Assembly: GCF_035978755.1 (NCBI RefSeq) | Contig: NZ_CP108414.1 | Location: forward strand, 2,480,001 to 2,544,000 | Length of the DNA: 64,000 nucleotides | Direction: 5' to 3' | DNA from: Streptomyces sp. NBC_01298 | GTDB lineage: Bacteria > Actinomycetota > Actinomycetes > Streptomycetales > Streptomycetaceae | Part shown: one piece after another, positions 14,883 to 23,056 of the stretch | Numbering within the stretch: position 1 is the stretch's first letter | How the letters are laid out: each line of letters opens with the position of its first letter | Program-made: the position numbers and the translations under genes | Notes under the pieces: generated by a model | The model's database searches: none | The model's input: the letters and a program-made list of their open reading frames with translations, nothing else | Told to the model about the DNA's origin: nothing

Positions 14883-15500
14883 TCAGGGGAGCTGGCGGTG
14901 GACGTCTTCCAGGAACTTCCAGCCGGCAACGGTGTGGCGTCTGCGCACGAAGGGCCGCGGCGGCACCACCACTTCCACCGAGTCCCCCCGAAGCGTGAGC
15001 AGGCCAATGCCGTAAAAGTCCGCGCGCAGCACAGCATCATCCTTGCGCCGCAATACGCCATCCACCACCACAGCGCGAGAACAGAACGGAGTAAATCGCT
15101 CTGCCTTCTCCATCGCCGACTCCCAGCTTCGGCCGGGCACGAACGCCATGTCGATATGGACAGGCTGCGCCGCTCGACGGGTGATCGACCCGTCCCTGCG
15201 GACCGCCGCGCCCTTCGGAAGCGACTTCAGCACCCGCCGCTCCCTCTCACTCAAGGAGCCGGCAGGAACCGGCTCGCCCAGGGGCAGCGACATGAGGAGA
15301 TCCAGCACGTCAGGTCGCGTCAGCGGCGGCATCCCTTCAGCTGACCGCCGCTCCCGCTCAAGCGCGTCATGCCGATAGGCCACAACAGCTTCCGTCCCGA
15401 AGGCTTCGACAAGCGCGAGCTTCGCCTCGCGGGGCACGAGGTCGCAGGGAGCCAGCGCACCTGCGACGACATCCATCTGCTCTCGCGCCACGACCGACAT
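14883..15500 (-). CDS. Hypothetical protein of the 12.6-17.4 kb island
   Basis: 205 residues from ATG 15500 (the extension to 15554 adds an Arg-rich, unlikely leader). It is convergent with the TGT-like gene, 19 bases apart. Mixed alpha/beta with no signal peptide or membrane helix. Notable segments are REAKLALVEAFGTEAVVAYRHD, LTRPDVLDLLMSLPLGEPVPAGSLSERERRVLKSLPKG and RRAAQPVHIDMAFVPG. No family recognised. Its position between the TGT-like gene and the large gene at 15972 suggests it belongs to the same island. Confidence 0.5.
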   Translation of the reverse strand: MSVVAREQMDVVAGALAPCDLVPREAKLALVEAFGTEAVVAYRHDALERERRSAEGMPPLTRPDVLDLLMSLPLGEPVPAGSLSERERRVLKSLPKGAAVRRDGSITRRAAQPVHIDMAFVPGRSWESAMEKAERFTPFCSRAVVVDGVLRRKDDAVLRADFYGIGLLTLRGDSVEVVVPPRPFVRRRHTVAGWKFLEDVHRQLP

Positions 15501-15971
15501 GAACCAACCCGCTCTCGTCTCGAACTGACGCCCTCGCCTGCGGTGCGCCTGCACGCCCCTGCTTACCCTCAGGCACCCATCACCGGAAGCACGAGCGACT
15601 CACGCTCACGCGATCCATTCGCCAGTCCCCTCCCGGCCGCAGCCAGGCGGGATCGACCGCCTAACCGGCATTCCCCTGCCCGAGACACGGGAACGCCCCA
15701 GCACGAATGCCCAGGCTAATACGGTCGCTCGTACGCCCGGCGGCCACCTCCTCGGATGATCGCGAAACGGCCAGCACCCGTCACAGGCCGACCAACAAGC
15801 GTCCACGGCGGCCACCAACGAACGACTGCGAGCCTAGCCACCACAAGCGGCCATGCCTACATCTGTCCGAATCTTCATCGCCGTCTGCCAACCCCCGCCC
15901 TCTTCCACCCGCGCCAGGCGGAGTGCGACTGCGAGCATGCCCGTGAGGCGTTCGCACGATGGGGAGTTCAG
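15501..15971. other. Divergent intergenic region with no convincing gene
   Basis: About 470 bases between the starts of two divergent genes. Short open frames are Pro/Arg/Ser-rich with no coding bias or ribosome binding sites. G+C is a little lower than in the neighbouring core genes. Promoters for both genes must lie here, but I cannot place them with confidence. Confidence 0.4.
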
Positions 15972-17420
15972 GTGCCACGAGAGCTAAACGAACGGCAGCA
16001 ACAGGTGCTGCAGTGGGTCGGTCGAGGCTGTCCTGACGGCGTGTGGGAGGGGAATGCGCACAAGCTCAGCTGCCAAGCCCTGCACAGCCGCGGACTCGTC
16101 AAAGTCTCCAGGCATCAGGGGCAGTGGTCCGTCGCCCTCACCAAGGCCGGCCAGCAATACCTGGACCACGGGTCCCATCTCCCCGATCAGCCTCGCAGCA
16201 GAGGCACGACGCCAGCTCCACGGCCTGGAATCCAGCTACCCGACGTGGCCAAGAGCGAGAAATCAGGGAACAAGGTGGTTACTCCCGTGCCACCGCAACG
16301 AACCACGTCCCTTCCACGGAAGAAGACCAAGACCGTCACGGAACAGCTCCTGGAAGAGCTCGCCGAAGCGGGCGGCCGCGTCGTCAAACGCGAAACCAGC
16401 GGTCGGGAGACCGAAAAGTGGCCGATCCGCGTTGCCGCAGCCCGCCGGTCCGGAAGAATCCCTACGACCAAGGAACTGCACTCCGGCTGGTGCAACGACG
16501 GATACGAGATCCGGCTCGTCGACACCCCGGCCTGGCGCTTGGCCGTACTACCACCCGTTCCCGTACCGGTACGGCTCACCACGCCACACCCTGTGGTCAA
16601 GGCTCTGCAGGCGCACTCCCAGCCCATGGCGCTGACGAAATCGGTGCAGGGCAGAGCCTTCCGCCTCATCCACGCATTGCTCATCGCAGCGCAAAAACTG
16701 GGGTATACCAGCACGTTCGGCACAGCCGAGAGTGCACCCGCCCCACATCGTCGGCGAAACGGCCCGCCCCACTTCACCATCACGGCCCAGGGTCAGCGAT
16801 GCGATTTCCTCGTCCTACAGGAACAAGACCGCACCGAACACGTGCCCACGAAAAAGGAACTCGCGGACGCGGAGAAGAACTCCTGGGTCAGGATTCCTCG
16901 GTACGACCACTCCCCCGCTGAACGCCTGAGGATCTGTGTCAGTGGCGGGCGGCCACACAGGGCCGGCGAGTGGGCCGATACGACCGCACGCCCCCTTGAG
17001 GACCAGCTCGCCGAAATGGTGCAGGAAGTAGGACTTCGAGGCGAGGCCGCCGAACGCAAACGACTGGCCGACCTGGAGGCGGCACGGGAAAAGCGGCTGC
17101 AGTGGGAAGCCGCGATGCAACGGGCAAAGATCGACTTCGCCGAGGCGGCCCGAGTCCAGCACCTCGAAGCGCAGGAACAAGCATGGCGCCGTGCAGCGGG
17201 CCTGTCCGAGTACGTCGACGCCCTCCGCCTCCACTCACAGACCTTGGCGACCGGACCGGAGAAGGACGGAGCCGAGGCATGGATCGCCTGGGCCACCGAC
17301 CACGTGGAGCGCCTGAACCCGCTCAACGGGACGCTCCGCCTGCCCGACATTCCCGAACCCCGCGCCAGCGACCTACAGCCGTTCCTGCACGGATGGAACC
17401 CCTACGGTCCCGGCTACTAG
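15972..17420 (+). CDS. Large unrecognised protein: N-terminal winged-helix-like domain and C-terminal coiled coil
   Basis: 482 residues. GTG 15972 chosen because GGGGAG at 15961-15966 precedes it and the protein then begins with a winged-helix-like segment (LNERQQQVLQWV, then SCQALHSRGLVKVSRHQGQWSVALTKAGQQYL). A basic, Pro/Lys-rich linker follows, then a second region with REAxRRSGRIPTTKELHSGW. The C-terminal third is a long charged helix (DQLAEMVQEVGLRGEAAERKRLADLEAAREKRLQWE), likely coiled coil. It ends WNPYGPGY. DNA binding is plausible; no catalytic motif seen. Last gene of the island before the conserved core. Confidence 0.6.
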   Translation: MPRELNERQQQVLQWVGRGCPDGVWEGNAHKLSCQALHSRGLVKVSRHQGQWSVALTKAGQQYLDHGSHLPDQPRSRGTTPAPRPGIQLPDVAKSEKSGNKVVTPVPPQRTTSLPRKKTKTVTEQLLEELAEAGGRVVKRETSGRETEKWPIRVAAARRSGRIPTTKELHSGWCNDGYEIRLVDTPAWRLAVLPPVPVPVRLTTPHPVVKALQAHSQPMALTKSVQGRAFRLIHALLIAAQKLGYTSTFGTAESAPAPHRRRNGPPHFTITAQGQRCDFLVLQEQDRTEHVPTKKELADAEKNSWVRIPRYDHSPAERLRICVSGGRPHRAGEWADTTARPLEDQLAEMVQEVGLRGEAAERKRLADLEAAREKRLQWEAAMQRAKIDFAEAARVQHLEAQEQAWRRAAGLSEYVDALRLHSQTLATGPEKDGAEAWIAWATDHVERLNPLNGTLRLPDIPEPRASDLQPFLHGWNPYGPGY

Positions 17421-17513
17421 CCGCGCCCCCCTCGAATTGTCACAGAGTGTTATCGAAGAGAGGAGGTGGACGCGGGGCAGACACCAACCAACTCGGTCGC
17501 CCACGACCGGGAA

Positions 17514-17558
17514 GGGCGCCTCCCGCAGCAAGATCACAATCTGCTGCGGGAGTGCGCC
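17514..17558. terminator. Bidirectional terminator hairpin
   Basis: An 11-bp stem (17520-17530 with 17542-17552) is extended by GGGCGC/GCGCCC-like outer pairing. It lies between the convergent ends of the large island gene (17420) and the RNA methyltransferase gene (17692). Confidence 0.6.
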
Positions 17559-17598
17559 CCTACACGCCTGACGGCTCGTCAGGCATGGCCGACGGCGT

Positions 17599-17635
17599 GC
17601 GTCAAACGAGCGTCACGAGCGTCAAATCAGCGTCA
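17599..17635. repeat. Four spaced GCGTCA direct repeats
   Basis: GCGTCA occurs at 17599, 17610, 17619 and 17630, about one helical turn apart (11, 9 and 11 bases). It is in the intergenic DNA at the right edge of the island, next to the first core gene. Phased short repeats can be protein binding sites or arm-type attachment sites. No integrase is present in the window. Confidence 0.45.
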
Positions 17636-17691
17636 AGATATCGCCCGTAACGCCCACAGCGCACATAATGCACACTGCCCTAACCCGCAGG

Positions 17692-19026
17692 TCAGAGGCC
17701 CTTTCCAACGGGCTCAAGGATCGCGACACACTCGACATGCTGGGTCATCGGGAAGAGGTCGAAGGCGCGCAGGGTGCGGACCTTGTAGCCCGCCTCCTGG
17801 AAGTAGGCCAGGTCTCGGGCGAGGGCCGCCGGGTCGCAGGCCACGTAGGCGATGCGGCGCGGGGTGAGGCCGGCGACCTGGCGGACCGTCTGCTTGCCCG
17901 CGCCCGCGCGGGGCGGGTCCAGGACGACCAGGTCGCACTCGGTGATGCCGGTCTTCGGGAGGATCTGCTCGACCTTGCCCTGCTCGATGCGGACGCGGGG
18001 GAAGTCCGTGAGGTTGTGGCGGGCGTCCTCGACCGCGCGCTTCGTGGACTCGATGCCCAGGACCGCGCCGGTCTCGCCGAGGCGCTCCGCGAGGGCGCCC
18101 GCGAAGATGCCGACGCCGCAGTAGAGGTCGAGGGCCATCTCGCCCTTGCGCGGCATCAGGCCCTGCATGACGGCCTTGATCAGGGTGTCCGCGGCCTGCG
18201 GGTGGACCTGCCAGAAGCCGCCCATGCCGACGCGGTACGTACGGCCGTCCGCGCGCTCGCGCACGAAGGGGCGGCCGTGGACGCGGTGGACTCCGCCGTC
18301 CTTCTCCTCGACGCGCAGGACCGAGACCGGCTTGTCGAGCTCGACCAGGGGCAGGCGGCCGCCCGGGCGGGGGGTCAGGACGACCTGGCGGTCACCGGAG
18401 CCCGTGGCGGCGATGGCCTCGACGGTGGCCATCTGGGGCCAGTCCTGCTGCTCGATGCCGAGCTCGCTGACGCCGGGCGCCGCGATCATGCAGTGCTCGA
18501 TCGGCTCGATGTCGTGCGAGCGGTGCTTGCGCAGGCCGACGACGCCGTCCTCGTCGATGGCGTACTGCACGCGGGTGCGCCACTGCGGGACCTGGCCCGC
18601 GGGCACCTTGTCGCCCTCGGCCGGCATGACCGTACCGTCCCAGCCGGCCTGCTCCGGGGTGAGCCCGGCGAGCCGCAGCAGCTGCTCGGCGATGACCTCG
18701 CCCTTGAGCCGGCGCTGGGCGCCCGGCTTGGCGTGCTGCCAGTCGCAGCCGCCGCACTTGCCGGGGCCGGCGTACGGGCAGGGGGCCGGGGTGCGGTCCT
18801 TGGAGGGGTCGAGGATCGTGATGGCGTCGGCGCGCAGGAAGCGGGAGTCCGCGTCGCCCTCCGTCACGCGCGCGATGATCTTCTCGCCGGGCAGCGTGTG
18901 CCGGACGAACAGGACGCGGCCCTCGGCGGTCCGGGCGATGCAGTGCCCGCCGTGCGCGACGGGGCCGACCTCGACCTCGTACTCCTCCCCGACCAGTGAC
19001 TGCTTCTCGTTCTGCTCGCTCGTCAT
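17692..19026 (-). CDS. Class I SAM-dependent RNA m5U methyltransferase (TrmA/RumA family, TRAM domain)
   Basis: 444 residues. N-terminal TRAM RNA-binding domain (about 10-70), then a Cys cluster CPYAGPGKCGGCDW typical of the Fe-S-containing RumA/RlmD group. The C-terminal Rossmann domain has LDLYCGVGIFAGAL for SAM, VVLDPPRAGAG, and the catalytic ACDPAALARD with its Cys. It methylates C5 of a uridine in rRNA or tRNA; the exact site cannot be told from sequence. From memory the M. tuberculosis counterpart is Rv2689c. 127 bases downstream of the permease gene on the same strand. Confidence 0.88.
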   Translation of the reverse strand: MTSEQNEKQSLVGEEYEVEVGPVAHGGHCIARTAEGRVLFVRHTLPGEKIIARVTEGDADSRFLRADAITILDPSKDRTPAPCPYAGPGKCGGCDWQHAKPGAQRRLKGEVIAEQLLRLAGLTPEQAGWDGTVMPAEGDKVPAGQVPQWRTRVQYAIDEDGVVGLRKHRSHDIEPIEHCMIAAPGVSELGIEQQDWPQMATVEAIAATGSGDRQVVLTPRPGGRLPLVELDKPVSVLRVEEKDGGVHRVHGRPFVRERADGRTYRVGMGGFWQVHPQAADTLIKAVMQGLMPRKGEMALDLYCGVGIFAGALAERLGETGAVLGIESTKRAVEDARHNLTDFPRVRIEQGKVEQILPKTGITECDLVVLDPPRAGAGKQTVRQVAGLTPRRIAYVACDPAALARDLAYFQEAGYKVRTLRAFDLFPMTQHVECVAILEPVGKGL

Positions 19027-19153
19027 GGTGGGGAGACTCCAAGGAGATGTGGATCAGAAGATCAGAATCGAAAAGGAACGGCCGGACGACCGACCCACCA
19101 GTTTACGTGGATCTCGTCCGGCCGTTCGCCAACCCGATGCGCGGGCCGTGGAC

Positions 19154-21208
19154 CTACTTGCCCGCCGGGTCCTTCGGACGCGCGCGCGGGGTGTCGACCG
19201 GCCCGCGGCGCACCGCGCCCGGGGCGTTCCACTCCGCGCGCTTCTTCGCCCGCTTCTTCGCCAGCTCCGAGGACTCCAGCTGGTAGGGCACCGAGGTGAC
19301 CATCACACCGGGGGTGAAGAGCAGTCGGCCCTTGAGGCGCAGCGCGCTCTGGTTGTGCAGCAGGTGCTCGTACCAGCGTCCGACCACGTACTCGGGGATG
19401 TACACGCTGACGGCGTCGCGCGGGTTCTCGCTGCGCAGGCCCTTCACGTACTCCACGACCGGGCGGGTGATCTCGCGGTACGGGGAGTCGAGGATCTTGA
19501 GCGGAACGTTGATGCCGCGCCGCTCCCACTCCTCGCGCAGGGCCTTGGTCTCGACCGGGTCGACGCTGATGCTGAGCGCCTCCAGCCGGTCCGAGCGGGT
19601 CAGCTTGGCGAAGGCCAGGGCCCGCAGGGTGGGCTTGTGGACCTTGGAGACCAGGACGATGGAGTGGACCCGCGAGGGGCGCACGCTGTCGTCGCTCGGG
19701 CCCTCGGCGGCGGAGATCTCCTCGGCGACCCGGTCGTAGTGCTTGCGGATCGCGGACATCGTTCCGTAGAAGATGACCATGCCGAGCAGGGCGACCCAGG
19801 CGCCGTGGGTGAACTTGGTGGCCAGGACGACCACCAGCACCATGCCGGTGAAGAAGGCGCCGAAGGTGTTGATCGCCCGGGACCGGTGCATCCGGCGGCG
19901 CGCGGCCGGGTCGCGCTCGGCGCGCAGGTGGCGGTTCCAGTGCCGGACCATGCCGATCTGGCTCAGCGTGAAGGAGACGAAGACGCCGACGATGTAGAGC
20001 TGGATCAGCTTCGTCGAGTCCGCGTCGTAGATCCACACCAGCAGCATCGCGGCGCCCGCAAGGAGCACGATGCCGTTGGAGAAGGCGAGGCGGTCGCCGC
20101 GGGTGTGCAGCTGGCGCGGCAGGTAGCGGTCCTGGGCGAGGATCGAGCCGAGCAGCGGGAAGCCGTTGTACGCGGTGTTCGCGGCGAGGAACAGGACCAG
20201 CGCGGTGGCCGCGGCGAGCACGATGAACAGGAAGCTGCCGTTGCCGAAGACGGCCTCGGCGACCTGGGAGATGACCGGGTGCTGGACGAAGCCGGCGCCG
20301 ACCGGCGTGCCGTTCTCGAGCAGGTCGACGGCCGGGTTCTCGGCCATCTTGACGTCGGTCGCCATGGCCAGGCCGATGATCCCGCAGAACATGGTGACGG
20401 CCAGCAGGCCCATGAGGGCGAGGGTGGTGGCCGCGTTCTTGCTCTTGGGCTTGCGGAAGGCGGGTACGCCGTTGCTGATGGCCTCGACGCCGGTGAGGGC
20501 GGCGCAGCCGGAGGAGAAGGCCCGCAGCAACAGGAAGACCAGGGCGAATCCGGCCAGTCCCTGGTGTTCGGGTTTGATCTCCAGGCCGGCCGTGGGGGCC
20601 TCCATGGTGTCGCCCATGACGATGCCGCGCCAGGCACCCCACCCGATCATGACGAAAACGGCGCCCACGAAAACATAGGTCGGGATGGCGAAGAGCTTCC
20701 CGGATTCCTTCATGCCCCGCAGATTCATCAGCGTGAGCAGCACAATCATGATCATCGCGGAGAGCACTTTGTGCTCGATGACGAAATCGACGGCGGAGCC
20801 GAGATTCTCGACCCCCGAGGAGATCGACACGGCGACCGTGAGGACGTAGTCGACGAGCAGGGCGCTCGCGACGGTGAGACCGGCCTTGGGCCCGAGGTTG
20901 GTGTTGGCGACCTCGTAGTCACCGCCGCCGCTGGGGTAGGCGTGGACGTTCTGCCGGTAGGAGGCGACCACGGTGAACATCAGCACGACGACCGCGACCG
21001 CGATCCATGGGCTGAAGTGGTACGCCGACACGCCCGCGATCGACAGGACCAGCAGAACCTCGCCGGGGGCATATGCCACCGAGGAGAGCGGGTCGGACGC
21101 GAACACGGGGAGGGCGATCCGCTTGGGAAGGAGGGTTTCCCCGAGGCGGTCGCTGCGTAGCGCCCGGCCGATCAGGATCCGTTTGGGCACGTCGGTCAGT
21201 TTGGACAC
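19154..21208 (-). CDS. KimA-like APC-family potassium permease
   Basis: 684 residues; GTG 21208 gives MSKLTDVPKRILIGRAL. About twelve APC-type helices (residues about 40-490) are followed by a cytoplasmic C-terminal domain of about 190 residues with a universal-stress-like fold (VHSIVLVSKVHKPTLRALAFAK). The first helix has ASDPLSSVAYAPGE; its Asp and Tyr are seven residues apart, as are D36 and Y43 of B. subtilis KimA. KimA is a high-affinity K+/H+ symporter controlled by c-di-AMP. Divergence from two TrkA/RCK genes supports a K+ role. The family is often annotated as amino acid permease. Confidence 0.82.
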   Translation of the reverse strand: MSKLTDVPKRILIGRALRSDRLGETLLPKRIALPVFASDPLSSVAYAPGEVLLVLSIAGVSAYHFSPWIAVAVVVLMFTVVASYRQNVHAYPSGGGDYEVANTNLGPKAGLTVASALLVDYVLTVAVSISSGVENLGSAVDFVIEHKVLSAMIMIVLLTLMNLRGMKESGKLFAIPTYVFVGAVFVMIGWGAWRGIVMGDTMEAPTAGLEIKPEHQGLAGFALVFLLLRAFSSGCAALTGVEAISNGVPAFRKPKSKNAATTLALMGLLAVTMFCGIIGLAMATDVKMAENPAVDLLENGTPVGAGFVQHPVISQVAEAVFGNGSFLFIVLAAATALVLFLAANTAYNGFPLLGSILAQDRYLPRQLHTRGDRLAFSNGIVLLAGAAMLLVWIYDADSTKLIQLYIVGVFVSFTLSQIGMVRHWNRHLRAERDPAARRRMHRSRAINTFGAFFTGMVLVVVLATKFTHGAWVALLGMVIFYGTMSAIRKHYDRVAEEISAAEGPSDDSVRPSRVHSIVLVSKVHKPTLRALAFAKLTRSDRLEALSISVDPVETKALREEWERRGINVPLKILDSPYREITRPVVEYVKGLRSENPRDAVSVYIPEYVVGRWYEHLLHNQSALRLKGRLLFTPGVMVTSVPYQLESSELAKKRAKKRAEWNAPGAVRRGPVDTPRARPKDPAGK

Positions 21209-21280
21209 GCAGAGGATCGTAAGCGTTCGAAATCGGCCTGACGAACCCCCCACCCCTAAGGAACGGGAAGTCGCACCTCA

Positions 21281-21366
21281 TCCAGGGCAAAGGAGGGCCG
21301 CGTCCAGGGCAAAGGAGGGCCGCCGACTACACGCCGACCACACGCCGACCGCACGCCGACCGTACA
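21281..21366. repeat. Two sets of short tandem repeats between divergent K+ genes
   Basis: A 20-base unit TCCAGGGCAAAGGAGGGCCG occurs twice (21281-21300 and 21303-21322). It is followed at once by four 11-base units of CCGACYRYACR type (21323-21366). The array is in the intergenic DNA between the KimA-like gene and ceoB. Function unknown; the phased 11-base repeats could be binding sites. Confidence 0.75.
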
Positions 21367-21482
21367 AACGGGCACACTGGTGACCGCCCGTGTGTAGCTT
21401 GGGCCATGGTCTGAGACCCTGTTAAGCCAGAGCAGCAATGAGGCTGGAACCCAGCGAGCCGCTGACAGCCGGAAGGACGGCC

Positions 21483-22151
21483 GTGCACATCGTCATTATG
21501 GGCTGCGGAAGAGTGGGCTCCGCCCTCGCGCAGACCCTGGAACAGCAGGGGCATACGGTCGCGGTCATCGACCAGGACCCCACCGCATTCCGCCGGCTGG
21601 GAGCCGGATTCGGCGGCCGTCGCGTCACCGGGGTCGGCTTCGACCAGGACACGCTGCGCGAGGCCGGCATCGAGGACGCGGGCGCCTTCGCCGCGGTCAG
21701 CAGTGGTGACAATTCCAACATCATCGCCGCCCGGGTGGCCCGTGAGATGTTCGGCGTCGAGAACGTCGCCGCCCGCATCTACGACCCCAAGCGCGCCGAG
21801 GTCTACCAGCGCCTGGGCATCCCCACCGTCGCCACCGTCCGCTGGACGGCCGACCAGATGCTCCGCCGGCTGCTGCCGTCGGGCGCCGAGCCGCTGTGGC
21901 GGGACCCGAGCGGCGGTGTCCAGCTCGCGGAGGTGCACACCTCCACCGCTTGGATCGGCCAGAAGGTCAGCCGGCTTCAGGAGGAGACCGGCGTCCGCGT
22001 CGCCTTCCTCACCCGGCTGGGCGAGGCCATGCTGCCGACATCGGCGACCGTCCTCCAGGAGGGCGACCTCGTCCACGTGATGATGCGGACGGACGAGATC
22101 GACAAGGTGGAGGCAGCCTTCGCCGAGGGTCCTGAGGAGGCACACGCATGA
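21483..22151 (+). CDS. ceoB: TrkA-type K+ regulatory protein (RCK), CeoB orthologue
   Basis: 222 residues; GTG 21483 gives MHIVIMGCGRVGSAL, so the nucleotide-binding GxGxxG starts at residue 8 as usual. TrkA_N (about 1-120) is followed by TrkA_C (about 140-215). Such RCK subunits bind NAD(H)/ATP and often c-di-AMP through TrkA_C and gate a membrane K+ pore. No trkG/trkH/ktrB pore gene is present; the only nearby membrane K+ candidate is the divergent KimA-like permease. Overlaps the next gene by ATGA. Confidence 0.9.
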   Translation: MHIVIMGCGRVGSALAQTLEQQGHTVAVIDQDPTAFRRLGAGFGGRRVTGVGFDQDTLREAGIEDAGAFAAVSSGDNSNIIAARVAREMFGVENVAARIYDPKRAEVYQRLGIPTVATVRWTADQMLRRLLPSGAEPLWRDPSGGVQLAEVHTSTAWIGQKVSRLQEETGVRVAFLTRLGEAMLPTSATVLQEGDLVHVMMRTDEIDKVEAAFAEGPEEAHA

Positions 22152-22810
22152 GGGTCGCGATCGCCGGAGCCGGCGCGGTGGGCCGTTCCATCGCGGGCGA
22201 GCTCCTGGAGAACGGCCACGAGGTGCTCCTCGTGGACAAGGCCCCGACCGCCATCTCGGTGGAGCGGGTGCCGCAGGCCGAGTGGCTGCTGGCCGACGCC
22301 TGCGAGATCACCTCGCTCGACGAGGCGGCGCTCCAGCGCTGCAACGTGGTCATCGCCGCGACCGGCGACGACAAGGTCAACCTGGTCGTCTCCCTCCTCG
22401 CCAAGACCGAGTACGGGGTGCCCCGGGTCGTGGCGCGGGTGAACAACCCGAAGAACGAGTGGCTCTTCAACGAGTCCTGGGGCGTCGACGTCGCCGTTTC
22501 CACGCCGCGCCTGATGTCGGCGCTGGTCGAGGAAGCCGTCAGCGTCGGCGACCTGGTCCGGCTGCTGCGCTTCAGCCACGGCGACGCGAACCTCGTCGAG
22601 CTGACCCTGCCCGCCGACTCCCAGGTCGCGGGCAAGCAGATCAGCGAGATCACCTGGCCCGAGGACACCTCGCTGGTCACGATCATCCGGGGCAACCGGG
22701 TGCTCACGCCGCACGGCGAGGAGACCCTGGAGCCGGGCGACGAGCTCCTCTTCGTGGCCGCCCAGGCCCGCGAGGAGCAGCTGGAGGACCTCCTCCAGGC
22801 CGCGGACTGA
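22148..22810 (+). CDS. ceoC: TrkA-type K+ regulatory protein (RCK), CeoC orthologue
   Basis: 220 residues, starting in the ATGA overlap with ceoB. MRVAIAGAGAVGRSIAGELL gives the Rossmann motif, with TrkA_N to about residue 130 (IAATGDDKVNLVVSLLAKTEYG, VARVNNPKNEWLF) and TrkA_C to the end (ISEITWPEDTSLVTIIRGNRVL). It probably forms a mixed octameric ring with CeoB. Ends at a strong terminator. Confidence 0.9.
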   Translation: MRVAIAGAGAVGRSIAGELLENGHEVLLVDKAPTAISVERVPQAEWLLADACEITSLDEAALQRCNVVIAATGDDKVNLVVSLLAKTEYGVPRVVARVNNPKNEWLFNESWGVDVAVSTPRLMSALVEEAVSVGDLVRLLRFSHGDANLVELTLPADSQVAGKQISEITWPEDTSLVTIIRGNRVLTPHGEETLEPGDELLFVAAQAREEQLEDLLQAAD

Positions 22811-22830
22811 CCCGCGGTCCCGCTGAACGC

Positions 22831-22869
22831 CGAAGGGGCGGCTGACCACCACGGTCAGCCGCCCCTTCG
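22831..22869. terminator. Intrinsic terminator of ceoBC
   Basis: A perfect 17-bp stem (22831-22847 with 22853-22869) with a 5-nt loop, 20 bases after the ceoC stop. It can serve both strands. Confidence 0.9.
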
Positions 22870-22961
22870 CACGCTCTGCCTACGAGGCTGCGGGCCGGCA
22901 GCCATCCGGCCGGCCGGTGCAATCCGGCGCCGGCCAAAATCCAGCCCCGCCCGGGGGGCAC

Positions 22962-22983
22962 CTCCCAGCGCTAGCTGGGGGAG
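22962..22983. repeat. Streptomyces intergenic palindrome (CTCCCAGC-GCTA-GCTGGGGGAG)
   Basis: A short palindrome around GCTAGC that I know as a frequently recurring intergenic element in Streptomyces genomes. Here it lies between the convergent ceoC and DUF3159 genes. It probably adds a second bidirectional terminator. Only one copy was noticed in this window. Confidence 0.6.
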
Positions 22984-23056
22984 TTTGAGGCGCGGGGCCC
23001 GGGCGCAGCCCGCTCCCACCCCGCGCAGCGAGCAGGCGCACGCAGCGGCGTACGGC

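Noticed and set aside
15501..15971. Small genes in the divergent gap
   Set aside because: Frames there have no ribosome binding site, no codon bias and Pro/Arg/Ser-rich products.
17599..17635. CRISPR-like array
   Set aside because: The repeats are six bases with 3-5 base gaps, far from CRISPR repeat and spacer lengths, and no cas gene is present.
18146..21160. A 1004-codon plus-strand frame
   Set aside because: Antisense to the RNA methyltransferase and KimA-like genes, which have clear motifs; the frame has none.
21209..21482. c-di-AMP (ydaO) riboswitch upstream of the KimA-like gene
   Set aside because: KimA genes can carry one, but I could not find its conserved stems in the minus-strand leader; only tandem repeats are visible.
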